This document shows, piece by piece, positions 46,061 to 57,422 of a stretch of DNA of 64,000 nt (position 1 is the stretch's first letter; every line of letters begins with the position of its first letter). A program made the translations under genes and the position numbers. The notes beneath the pieces were generated by a model. That model did not search any database and was not told where the DNA came from. It saw nothing but the letters and a program-made list of their open reading frames with translations. The stretch is from Orobanche coerulescens (taxonomy: Eukaryota > Streptophyta > Magnoliopsida > Lamiales > Orobanchaceae): positions 82,074,096 to 82,138,095 of the forward strand of contig CM065802.1 of NCBI GenBank assembly GCA_033398695.1, written 5' to 3'.

Positions 46061-48343
46061 TGTAATACCATGGGTATTTCATGCTTTAATTGTCGTGTAA
46101 TTCATAAATTAAAATGCAATTTCTATCATTTGCGATGTTGTCTTCATATATTATGTGGTTTCATTAAAGTGCTATTGCGATATAATTTTGTGACGTGAAT
46201 GGAACGGAGGTGATGTACCTTAACGCTGTTGGATAATTTTCGGTGCGAATATGACAGTGGACAACATCTTGTTCCCCGAATAATTGTTTGACAAGTGAAA
46301 AGGGTCACTCCGAGATGGTTATAATGTGATAAATAACTAAGAGACTGGATGACTAACGTACGCTAGATGACATGCATAACGTACGTTAGCTTCGAAGTAT
46401 TACGTACTTTAACCAGACTTGGTTATGTACGTAAAGGGAGAATTGGTCTTCCGACCCGAATATTTCCTTTTGATGCGGATGGGGTACTTTCGGTGGGCTA
46501 GAAGACAAACGAGTCAACTTCTCGTAATGTACGCTATCCATCAAGCCTAATGTACGCTATGGCAGGGCAGCTTACGTACGTTAATAGCCTTACATACGTA
46601 ATGAGTAGGGACATTCCAGGCAGTAGCCTCTGGGCGACCATTACGTACGCTATCCAGGGGACACTACGTACGTAATGTGCTTTACGTACGTTAAACTGTG
46701 AGTGTTAACGTAGGTAAATTCAATCGTGTGTTATAAATCAACACTCTCTCCTTCATTTCCCTCAGCCAAAGCACTTGTGTTGACATCAATGAGAGGATTA
46801 CTCAAGCTCCAGAGGAGGTTATCTTGGTCGATCGATCAATTCTTCATTCCTCCTTGTTGTTCTTCGTCGGTTCGTCATCATTCCTCATTATTCTTTCTCT
46901 ATTAAGGTAAGTCTATCAATCCTTGAGGTCGTCTCTTCGATATTGTTGTTATACCTATGGGATTATGAGTGTTTTGGTAGTTTTGTTAACTCCCGTAGAC
47001 AATCTAATCGGATGAACTTGTAGTAATCAAAAGTATCGTTGTAAGTATATTTCATTCCCGAGCTTTAATTCATATATCTTTTTGTAATAATCATATGCGG
47101 AATTTCTATTTCAATCAACCTTGGAAACATGAACTTAACGAATCAATTGTAGGGGTAATCGTGTTAAGAAACCATTCACCATATGCTAAACTCATTGAAA
47201 TCCACTTGATTATGTAATTATCGAATGTTAATTAACTAGATGGAGACAAGCTTGGTAGTATTACCATCACAAAGAATCGACCATTGAAATCATTGTGTGA
47301 AACGGAATCCCACCGAACTCGGAGTAGAGAATTTAATTAGTAGGTTATGGAGTTCAATAATGCTATACTCGATTTTTGTCAACCGAAATAATGAGGGGGG
47401 TAACCTTGTTGAGAAAATTGTTACAACAATCGTTAATCAAAAGATTAAACCATGTAATAATGAGTGTTGTTATTAAGTTTAGAATCACGATACTAGTTTT
47501 GCAAAATCGAACTAGGTTAAGAGTTCAGTTAGGAAAGGGAATGGGAAACTAGTTTTATTTGCCATTATCCTTATGAAATATTAATCAAAGATTATGTGAT
47601 TAGGTTGAATTCGATCGGTTGTGGAAGTTCAAGTTGTTGTAAGGCACTTACCGTCATATTTAAGGCCCGTAAAATCTTGCTCGAGAAGTGTTAGTTTTAT
47701 TTACAATATTTGGAATACATGAATGTGATGTTGTGTGATGAATGCCGAGCGATTATCTTTCTTTAGAAAATGTATTATGAATGGGCCGATGTGTTGGGGG
47801 TAAAACCTAAATGGTACCTGTGTGGAAATGTGTTGAGGGATAAGACCTAAATGGCACCCACGTTCCGGACCCTTGGTTGCGACTTTGGGGTTTATGTGGT
47901 AAAATAGAAACACAACGTCGGCTATACTGTGAATTATCATCTATATGTTATGTGGTACGGTGTTGATAAATCGTGTATTTCGTTGTGAAACACTGTTATT
48001 CATTATCATTCTCTGACCCCGGTTTGTCTGGCATGATTCGTCGTGCCAGGTAAATTTGTTGAATATGTGCAGGACATCCCCGAAGGTTCCGGTGAGGCTT
48101 GAAAGGTGTTGGGATAAAATTATGCTACCGCATGTTTTAATTTGATTTCCGAAAACTCTGTTATGTAATAATCGTGTTTTGAATTATACTTATTTCAAAG
48201 ACATTCCGTTTCATACTATGTAACCGTGGACTCATCCGTTTTATCATACCTTATTTAAAATATCAATTTACTAAAATAGCCTTGTGAGTCCCACATGGGA
48301 TTCACGACACTGTAATGCCCCGGGAAATTTTGGGGGTGTTACA
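46061..48343 (+). mobile_element. Solo LTR (Ty3-like) inside Y ORF3
   Basis: A 2283-bp LTR from TGTAATACCATG to GGGGGTGTTACA with perfect CAGAA duplications at 46056-46060 and 48344-48348. It has an inverted-repeat array (46354-46717), a TATA-like TTATAAAT (46731-46738), and near 47795 and 47830 two copies of a repeat with GTGTTG(G/A)GGG and ACCTAAATGG. Its start resembles the LTR at 62259 (TGTAATACC). Confidence 0.95.
46354..46717 (+). repeat. Inverted-repeat array in solo LTR, centre TA
   Basis: About twelve sites include TAACGTACGCTA, TAACGTACGTTA, TTACGTACGTTA and TTACGTACGCTA. Half-sites are TTACG, TAACG or TAGCG, and the 2-bp centre is TA rather than CA. Spacing (about 20-40 bp) and position just upstream of the TATA-like box match the other LTR arrays. 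Confidence 0.9.
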
Positions 48344-48348
48344 CAGAA

Positions 48349-50226
48349 GTATCTTCAGTTGCACCTACGAAACCTTTCCTCATAGCACCTGCAGATTAGT
48401 CCAAGGAACTGATCATCATTCAAGTTGAAGAAATGGTTCAAGAACCATTGCCTGTACTTCCAAGTACCCCAGAAGAAGAAGAATCTGAGGAAGTCCTTGA
48501 GGAATCTGAAGTTCACTACAGCTTCAACCTCAGGGAAAAAGACCCTTTTCAACCTCAGCCAAGCTCAGCTCAGGTCAGTTAAGCAGCACATCAGCAAGAC
48601 TTCATTTCTGGTTGCTTATAAGTATTGGAAGAGATTGAAGGCTCTTAGCTTCAATGCTCTTAAGGAGATGGTAGAAAGGGATGGATGGGACTACCCCCTC
48701 ACTGTTGAGCAACTCATTCAGGTATTCTGTAAAGAGACTGATATGAGTTTGCTACTTGATGAGAATTGGTTCTTACAAAATTTCAAAACACACATGGACC
48801 AATTCATCCTGCTTATAATGGAAGGAGTAGACCAAGGAAGGACTTTTGGTGATGAAGAAATTGAAGGAGGAGACGGAGAAAAATAGAAGGAAGAAGAGGA
48901 AGTTGTTGAAAAGGAGAAAGGAGAAGAAGAAGAAGTAGAAAAAGAATAATTAGATGACAGAGAAGGAGAGAAAGAAGTTGAAAAAGAAGCAAAAGAGAAG
49001 GAATAAGAAAAATCAGAATGAGAGAAAGAAGTTGAAAAAGAAGAAGAAGAGAAAGAAGAAGAAAAAGCAGAACAAGAGAGAGAAGAAAAAGAAGAAAATA
49101 AAAAGGATGATGAGGACCATGATCAGGATGCACCTGATCAGGCCTCCAGCTCAGCACAGCCCATAGCAGATGAAGAATCAAGGCAGCCAGATAAAACCCC
49201 ATCTAATCAAGAAGCAGCTGCCAGGATAATCTCAACTGAGAAATCCATCACCCAAAATTTAGCTGCACATAAGAGCTCAGCTGAAACACGCATCAGGCAG
49301 AGGCACCTGTAGTTCAACTACCATCAAACTTCACTGAGCTGATCAGATCCATGGTTTAAGAGACTGTTACAAAACTCCTGGCAACAAGGGTAGAACCTCA
49401 CCTGTTATCCATTAATACCAAGATGGACTCATTGCTAAATAGGAAAGAACCCTCTTCATTACCTTCTTTTTCAAGGATGCCTCTTGGCATGACAGACTTC
49501 ATGCAGAGGGTGGAGGAGGAGCTGACAAAGATTATTGATGCTGGCAAAAAGGGGGAAGAGATGAGGACTAAATGGAAGCAGAAGGCATTAACCTTAGTTC
49601 CAAGAAGCACACCTCAAATCGTCAATCTTCCAGAGGCTGGAACTTCAAGTTCCTTGAAAAGAAAGAATATAGCTGCACCATCAGAAGAACCAGCAGCTAA
49701 AAAGAAAAGAACCAGACAAGATCCAAATGTGCCTCTGAGCAGGGAAGGCAAAGAGATTTATTATGTTGAGGAGTTCATTCCAGAAGAAGCTGGAAAAAAA
49801 GGGGTATTGCCAAAAAGCAATTTATTGAAAAATATTCTCTGGGAAATCCTCCAAGACCCAGACTCCACTCCTCAACAAATCTTCATTGACTACATGGAGA
49901 TCAACTACCCAAATCTGTGGGAAATTCTGAAAAGGGTTGCTGAAGAAACATTCAATGCTTATCCTAGAATCCCTAATTTCAGACCACATAACCCTCCAAT
50001 TAACTTAAATGGGAAGCTGGATGCTGAAGCACTTCAGAGGGAGATAACGAATCTATGCATAAAGAAGAAGTATACTTCACCTGAAGATCAAAGATTTGCT
50101 TCCACCATAGTCAAGAAGAAGTATGGGCCAATCCCAGTAGTTCAAAAGCCCATTGGAGCAAAACAACTGAAGTCTCTCCCTACGGCAAGAACCAGAGGAA
50201 GAGGGAGATGTAGAGGGAGAGCTTAA
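48349..50226 (+). pseudogene. ORF3 (env-like) of element Y, C-terminal part
   Basis: The sequence resumes after the solo LTR. A frame at 48425-48886 reads SVKQHISKTSFLVAYKYWKR and MVERDGWDYPLTVEQLIQVF. A Glu/Lys-only stretch follows (about 48840-49110, purine-rich DNA that also opens spurious frames), then LTKIIDAGKKGEEMRTKWKQ, AAKKKRTRQDPNVPLSREGK, ILWEILQDPDSTPQQIFIDY, and an Arg/Gly-rich end TARTRGRGRCRGRA at 50226. The basic RGRG tail suggests nucleic-acid binding. Frameshifts separate these parts. Expected length of the joined ORF is about 1000 residues. Confidence 0.6.
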
Positions 50227-50463
50227 ATTTTTTACTTTCAATCACTTGTAAATTATACTTGTAATTTTTTATTTTGTTTGTAACTTTCATTAAAAACTGT
50301 ATTGTAACTCGAAAACTATAAGTTTATAACAGTCGACTTGAATGACAACCCCTAGTTGTCTCAAACAGACTAAATATTTACATTTCAGTATTTTAACTGT
50401 CTGTGTGATGATTTTATTACATTTGAAACATTGAGTTTTGACATCATCAAAATATGGGGAATT
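50227..50463 (+). mobile_element. 3' untranslated part and polypurine tract of Y
   Basis: T-rich non-coding sequence from the ORF3 stop to the 3' LTR. A degraded polypurine tract ATATGGGGAATTTA (50450-50463) precedes the LTR start at 50464. Confidence 0.7.
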
Positions 50464-52528
50464 TATTAGGAATATTATTTTAGATTTTGATAATGTCATC
50501 CTTGTATTCATGATTATTTCAAATGTATGTACTTGGCATTGTAAAGAAGTACCAAATGAGTATCTTCTATAAGCTTTAAAAAGATAAGGCTAAGTATTGA
50601 TCATGTTGATCAAGTAGAAATTTGGCTAAGTATAGAACAGGCCTATTACCAGCCGAGGTTTGGTCAACACAACATATCACATAGAATTGACCGATAAAAC
50701 AATTAGACGAGCTTTTATCAGGCGAGTTTCGGACAAAGAAAATATCATCTGAGTTTGACCAGACATAATATCAGGCGAGTTTTTATCATACGAGGGTTGG
50801 TCAAACCATGATATCAACTGAGGTTGACCAAGGGAATATCAGCCAACTTTTTAAAGACAGATATCAAACAACCTTTATCCAAGCAGAACATCAGAGAGGT
50901 TTGACCAACTCATCAGAAAGGTTTTACCAGCATAACATAGAGGTTTGACCAAAGGAAATATCAGATGAGTTTACCTCAGACAAGATATCATCCAAGTTTT
51001 GGATATCAACTGTCCACATCAGCAAATGTTGAAAAGTCAACAATAACGGCAAGACTCATGCAGACGCAAAAGCCAAGGGACAAAGTGATTGATTCTTAGA
51101 AGTTAAGGAATATATTATTCCTATAGATTCGTGCCCTGAAGACTTTTTAATTATAGTAATCAAGAAAAGCGGTGCAACGGGAAGATGCATCTTCAAACGG
51201 TCATATTTGAAGAAAGAGACAAAGCCTTGCAAAGAGATGAAATGATAAACAATGAAGTCCACTCTCCAACGGACAGAATTGTTACAAGATTCAATGGCTA
51301 TGAAGAAGCTCAAGATCATAGTATAAATATCTGAAGAAAGATTGAGCAGAAGTACAATGCGAACAATACTTACATGCAAACAAGCAATCAAAGCAATCAA
51401 AGAAAATCTATGGCATCGTGAAGAGCCAGTTTCTAAAGCTATATACAAATAATCTCTTAAGTTGGAGAAGGCAACACTCTTATCAAAAGGTTTGAGTAAG
51501 GGGTACTTTCTTGAATGAGGTTCTTGAAAGTGAAAGGTTGTAAAATGTAACACCCCCAGATTTGACCGGAAATACTACAGCGTCGTGGGCCCCGAGATGG
51601 AACCCACAAGGCTAAAAGAAATTTTCGCAAACATTTACAAATGCCCAAGAGGCCAACGACGGTACTATCTTTAAAAATTCACAAGGACATATAAAATCCA
51701 TTTATCAAAAAACCGTCGTAAAAACTCATTTGAAATCGCAATGCCAAACAGCCAACACTCAAAAGTTTAGAAAACGATTCCCAAAGTAACCTCAGTTACT
51801 AGATACCAAAAGAGCGTCTCAAAATACTCACGCAGCGGAAAAAGGCCAACCAAAAAGATACTCTAGCAGCGGAATACAAGAACCAATCAAGAAACTCAAT
51901 GCACACAACATGTCCTAGCCAGTATCCTCCGGGAAGCTCATCTCTTCACGACCGCTACAAGATGGATACTCCAAGAACCTAAAAAGAAATCCCACGACGG
52001 GGTCAGCCATAATATCCAACAATGATAACCGTCACATCACATTAATAATAACATACCAATGAGAATACAACATAAGAATACGACCAATGTAATCTTACCG
52101 CCATAACTTTGCTTACTCAAGTGATTCTCATCAGAGTAACCATTATCACATTTCACATCCTGTGCTCGATTTACCAATAAACTCGAACATAATATAAGTA
52201 CTGTACCTCAAACAATACTCAAGGTTCTCAAACTTTCATAACCAACTCAGGATACGGAAATATACCATTTCTGACCAATACGATCCATCGAATAACATCA
52301 TCAAATCACAAAACGATAACCGATCGTCCATCAAGACAAATACCAAAGGAAATACGGAACATACCTCGAGATATGAAGTGCCACGACAATCATACCAGTC
52401 TAATCCGAGATCAGATCAATGCAATACGGACAAGGTCCTAACACAAGATCTTCAAATGCATACTCATATGACCACGTCAATATGATCACAACAATAACAA
52501 TCATGTATACTCAATGGAAATCCGACGA

Positions 52529-52850
52529 TCCAGCGCCCTCAGCATAGATCCCTTTGTTGATCCTATCAGATCAACATAAGGTGGATAACTAACAATACAC
52601 ATGTGAACAACAACACATGATAAAATCAATGATGCGAATTCACAAGATTCCATCAACACAATACTGGTAATCCAACGATCCAGCGCCCTCAGCATAGATC
52701 CCCATGATGATCCCGTCGAACCAACGCATGGTGGAAAACCTGTCCAACGATCCAGCGCCCTCAGCATAGATCCCCATGATGATCCCGTCGAACCAACGCA
52801 TGGTGGACATCCGATCCAGCGCCCTCAGCATAGATCCTCATAATCCCATC
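52529..52850 (-). repeat. Minisatellite in left LARD LTR (four copies)
   Basis: Units start GATCCAGCGCCCTCAGCATA near 52529, 52677, 52749 and 52813. Two adjacent units (52672-52743 and following) are almost identical over 72 bp. The right LTR has only three (58400, 58547, 58613). On the sense strand each holds the GACGGGATCAT core. Confidence 0.92.
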
Positions 52851-53510
52851 GGATTATTTACACAACATGAACAACACAATATGCATACACAGATGCAATT
52901 CAACACGTTTATCAACATGAACAACATAACATGCACGACAACATGACAATTTACTAGGACGACTCCATGCTCAACAACATGAAGAAAATGTACGAGACCA
53001 AATAAATAACACTAAACCATAATCAATATGGAATACTTGCCCCGAGTCCTTCGGGAGCAACCTCGATGTCCAATCATCACCGACGATTATCCGCAACGCT
53101 CGACGATCCAAACGTATCATCGCTATATGTATTATAAACGAAATGAAACTGAAACCATTCATTAAATATTATAACTGAGCAAATAATAACGTGCCTCGAT
53201 ACCGATACGATGATGATGAAGCCGCTACTAGTCACAATGCCTTTGTCTACGAGCTCCTCGGCCCCGACCGAAGCAATTCACGAACATACTCGAAGATGAC
53301 CGCAACATACGGTTATAATCACCGATCAATAAACTTGACCTAGTACAATAATCGATTAAACAACAATCCGATAATAATCAACAACCACTAAAACCACTTC
53401 ACAAATCCAACGGCTCAACAATATCTTAGTTAACCACAAGTCTGATCAAACCAACTAAAACGATCACGAATTCATAATTGAAACGGAATATATTACCCTG
53501 CCTGTTGACT

Positions 53511-54801
53511 TAGCGCACGTTAATCTTTAACCATAGCGTGCGCTAAGTTGTTCCCGATAGCGTGCGCTAGCCAGTAGGCTTAGCGTGCGCTAATAACGTG
53601 CAGTTACATGCATTTCGGGTACCGATCAACATCTGGCGATTATCAAAAACTCTCAGTGATTCTGAATCATGTTCATAGCTATCAAACAACGAAATCCAAT
53701 ATACTTTAACATATAGGTAATCATCCGACTTTTAATTCAAGTCATATATTCATATTTCATCTTTCTTAATATCAACAACCTAAACACCAAGAACTCATAA
53801 TCATGCCATGTTCATCATCATATGAAGGAACCAACAACAACATCACAGATCCGAATTGAAGGACATTATCCAACATATCTCTTTGAAGATAACAACACAT
53901 TCGAGACCATCCAATTCATATCAATATCTTCATATCAACAATAACATTATCATAATTCGGTAATCCAACTCATAATCATACTTATCAACTTGTTTATATG
54001 ATAATCATCAGCTCAAGAACATCATATACAATCAGAAACGAAATCTCAAAGTGAAGAGTAATTACCTTTTTGAAGGAATGGATTGATTTCCAAGGTTGAA
54101 TCCATTTACAAGAATCACCAATGATTTCAAGCTTCAAATGTTGTTATGGATGATTAACTCCATCTTAATCCAGTGTTTGGAACCTCAAATATATCCCAAC
54201 TCTCTCTCTCTCTCTCTCTCTCTCGGCTGAAAGAAGAAAGAATGACGAAATGCTTAATAACACCCTTCTGTCCCTTTTTATAATATTCATTATTAGCGTG
54301 CGCTAACATCTCATGTTTAGCGTGCGCTACCGCCTTAGCGTGCGCTAACTGACTTTGTTAGCGTGCGCTATCGAAGCCCAGAGGCTACTGTCTTGCTTCG
54401 TAAACTAACTTACGTACGTAATGCCCATGCATTAACGTACGTAAATCAGCCTGCTTATCGTACGCAAGTCATTTACCTTAGCGTGCGCTAATACCAGTTG
54501 ACTTGCTACAGTCTACACCTACCACGAAGATGCTCGTGACCCCACAAGCCGATATCAACCAATAAAGCCAAGATTCCCTGTTGACCGATATATAGTTAGC
54601 GTGCGCTAATCAACCTGCATTAGCGTGCGCTAACACTACATTACAACATCCGTTGACTTATCAGAACGTGCGCCGAAAGTGGCCTGGTCCACGCGTAGAT
54701 TCCTTCTGATCTGACTGCATTAGCGTGCGCTACATTCTGCCTCTAGCGTGCGCTGACCATGAATGATAGCGTGCGCTATACTTGACCATTAGCGCGCGCT
54801 A
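53511..54801 (-). repeat. Inverted-repeat sites in left LARD LTR, two clusters
   Basis: The inner cluster 54294-54801 has about fifteen sites and the outer cluster 53511-53600 has four. Most are exact TAGCGTGCGCTA on the plus strand, which is TAGCGCACGCTA in sense. Two are TTACGTACGTAA-type (54411 and 54432). In sense direction the dense cluster is upstream of the TATA-like box at 54276, and the four-site cluster is downstream of it. Confidence 0.92.
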
Positions 54802-55045
54802 GTCAGGCTATACTTAGCCATTTCCAACTCTTCTCGTCCAACGTCTCAACATACAGAATACGAACATACGGCATACTGAATACATATACTTCTTAAATGT
54901 AATTGTCAACCAAATATGACAATTATACCAATACAGAATGTCTCGATCCTTCATTTATTTTATCCCTACATGCATTCCATCTTTGTACAATATAACTCGG
55001 ATAAAATAATATCAAACAACAGTAGTAGAAATTCCGAATATTACA

Positions 55046-55083
55046 TTCTACACCCCTTAAAATAAGTTTCGTCCTCGAAACTT
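55046..55083 (-). promoter_or_regulatory. Stem-loop and polypurine tract of the LARD
   Basis: On the minus strand, a hairpin AAGTTTCGAGGACGAAACTT (from 55064-55083) is followed by TTAAGGGGTGTAGAA to the LTR. This corresponds to the hairpin and tract after pol in the chromovirus (26622-26658). Confidence 0.88.
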
Positions 55084-57405
55084 GCAATCCGTCATAGAAA
55101 ACAAACAAACATACTGTTTAACCCAAAATATCCCAAAGCCATCACGACACTGATCAATCATCATTATTCTGAATAGCCAAAACTGCATACTTACAAATAC
55201 GCAGGTCGACGATCTCCGGAGATACTAGCCAGCGATCTCACTATACAGTCTCAATACGCTTACGATCACAATTCCCTGATTCTCAACAAAATATATCATC
55301 TTCGGATCAAACAATCTGCCCGAATCAAATCCTGTCTGCCTGATTACATAATCAGGTCTCAATTCCGGTAAAACGAATAATATCCGATGTATCTGTGAAA
55401 CAACTGCTCAAAACAACGACACGAATTCCGAAACATCAACACAAAATCCGAACGCTCAGATGATCACCAAAATGATCAACTAATAAATCAACCGAATTTA
55501 TCATCAACATGATAAATTCCCATATGACCAACCAGAGGTCAAAACACAATCGAGAATACCTTCAACATGGTAAACTCCAACACGATCAACACAGAACCAC
55601 AGAAACAGATATACGAAAAAGCAAAATTCTCAAAACGACACACCGATCACATACAATGAATCTCAATAAACACATCCGACTGGCGAACATACCCCTCGGC
55701 ATATGAACAGCCAGTCACAAACTGACGAACATACCCAATCATACACGGAGTGGAAACGACCACTCAATATCCAAAACAACCAGTATGGGGTCACCATCCC
55801 CAAATCTATGCTTACAAGGAAATCATTCCAGAATCACTGAGGTAAAATCGCGCTACTACCATACCAATGGAATCACATAGCACATATGTTCCGGTTTCAC
55901 AAAATCCCAAGTTTCCAAAATAATATTATGTGCATGAATCTACAACACGCAACATATTTCTCTTATCCGATAACTCAACCGATCATCACCGGATAATCAA
56001 ACTAACATACTGAAGTTCGAAATTCTTTTCCATCGTACCATCAATATGATATGCACTATGCACTAAATGCGTATGTATATCAATCACATTTTCAAAACCA
56101 GTTTGAAATCATAAAGTCTCGTCAAGAATACAAATTTTCGAAAGTTCTTTCAAAAATTTCAAAACTAAAAACATAAATTTTGGTAAGACCACAAAATCAA
56201 TTTTCGAAAAATTAACTTGGCTCGATGGTGCCAAGTATTCGATAACAGTTTCCTTCGAATCCACACGATTTCGAAGTTTTAAAATGAAAAGTATGCAAAT
56301 GCTCGACTATATCCATACTCCTGTATACCAATTCGGTTCGTCACCAATATCCACTGATATTCCATCGGAAAACCACACGATCGAGTTCCAAAATCTCAAT
56401 ATATAAATTCCGACTAAACTCCTTTTCCACACATGACTCGTATCGTCAACCATTTACCCATCCTGGATCACCTCAAATATGATATGACAAAACGTTGAAA
56501 CAAATCAACAAATCAAACACGGCGAAAGACTTCCCGAGAAATTCCATTTGAACAAGTAAACCAAAGCCTCGAAAGGCGGAAATAACATAGGTAAACGATT
56601 GGTAAAGTGTTTTACAAGTCTCGGGAGTTTTAAGAAAACAGAAAAGCCGTTTGAAACATTAGGGTCTCAGCCCGTAACTCGTTCCGCATTACAAGAAGTT
56701 TAAAAGTAGAGAACCCTTTTTCGAACCCAAGTCTGAGTTATAAAACCATTTCAAAATCAATTGGGTCTCGACCCAAAATCATTTTCTACGTAAAACATTC
56801 GTAAGACATTCATTTTGAAAAGTATCATTTTCAAATGATCAAAAGCAATTCATATATCTCAAAATGAATTAACATGTTATATGTTCTTCTCAACCATGCA
56901 CAATATTTCTCCCAAATGCACAATTCTGTTCCAAAATCTAACCAACATATTGATTCTCAAAATTATAACTCCTCAAGATCATCAATCCTGTCCCAACTCT
57001 GTCACCTTATACTATAACATATAATATTCTGCTGAATCTCAAAGCATATCAACTATAGAACAGCAATAAATCTCAATGCAATTCAAAAATCCAAATACTT
57101 ACAGATCGTGAAGCCGACGATTCCCCGTGATACTGGCACATGTCTCGACTCAAGAAAATACTCGACACAGATATATTCAAAACACACGTTTGCCAAATCG
57201 GTTCGACTCAAGAACACAATATATCACGTAAACACCATTTGGAAAAGTTATAACAAGCCCAGTACGATACTGGCAAATCCGATAACGCACAAGCCTGAGT
57301 GAACAACAAAGACTCACGGCTCTAATATTTGTCAATCGACAACTCGAATGACGCAACAAAAACACGACCCAACTCGACCCAAATGCCTAGGTTTTCTCAA
57401 CCTAA

Positions 57406-57417
57406 GCTCCGATACCA
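57406..57417 (-). promoter_or_regulatory. Primer binding site of the LARD
   Basis: The plus strand reads GCTCCGATACCA, giving TGGTATCGGAGC on the sense strand, five bases from the LTR. It is identical to the primer sites of element A, P and the chromovirus. Confidence 0.92.
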
Positions 57418-57422
57418 TATTC

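Larger units (their letters stand above)
51546..55045 (-). repeat. LARD LTR, left (3' LTR in sense orientation)
   Basis: It holds four copies of a 60-75-bp repeat (52529-52850), inverted-repeat sites (53511-53600 and 54294-54801), a TATA-like box read on the minus strand (plus-strand TTTTTATA, 54276-54283) and a (TC)n run (54201-54224). It is 78 bp longer than the other LTR, mainly from one extra 72-bp repeat unit. Confidence 0.93.
55046..57422 (-). mobile_element. LARD internal region, non-coding
   Basis: No frame longer than about 65 residues occurs and none resembles gag or pol. In sense orientation it runs from the primer site at the right to the stem-loop and polypurine tract at the left. 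It is A/C-rich on the plus strand with many AATATCC-like and CCAAAAC words. Short imperfect duplications around GACGAACATACCC (55685-55735) are visible. RNA packaging signals probably lie near the primer site. Confidence 0.88.

Noticed and set aside
48813..49202. Minus-strand Leu/Phe-rich frame looking like a membrane protein
   Set aside because: It is the complement of a GAA/AAG-rich stretch encoding Glu/Lys in ORF3. The composition produces the hydrophobic look.
44881..50226. A true viral envelope gene
   Set aside because: No signal peptide, membrane anchor, glycosylation pattern or fusion motif is visible. Only its place after pol suggests the env-like label.
52501..52831. Minus-strand frames with repeated MLRALDRW and GSTKGSMLRALDR units as a repeat protein
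   Set aside because: They are translations of the LTR minisatellite, break at its ends, and are not conserved in frame between the two LARD LTRs.
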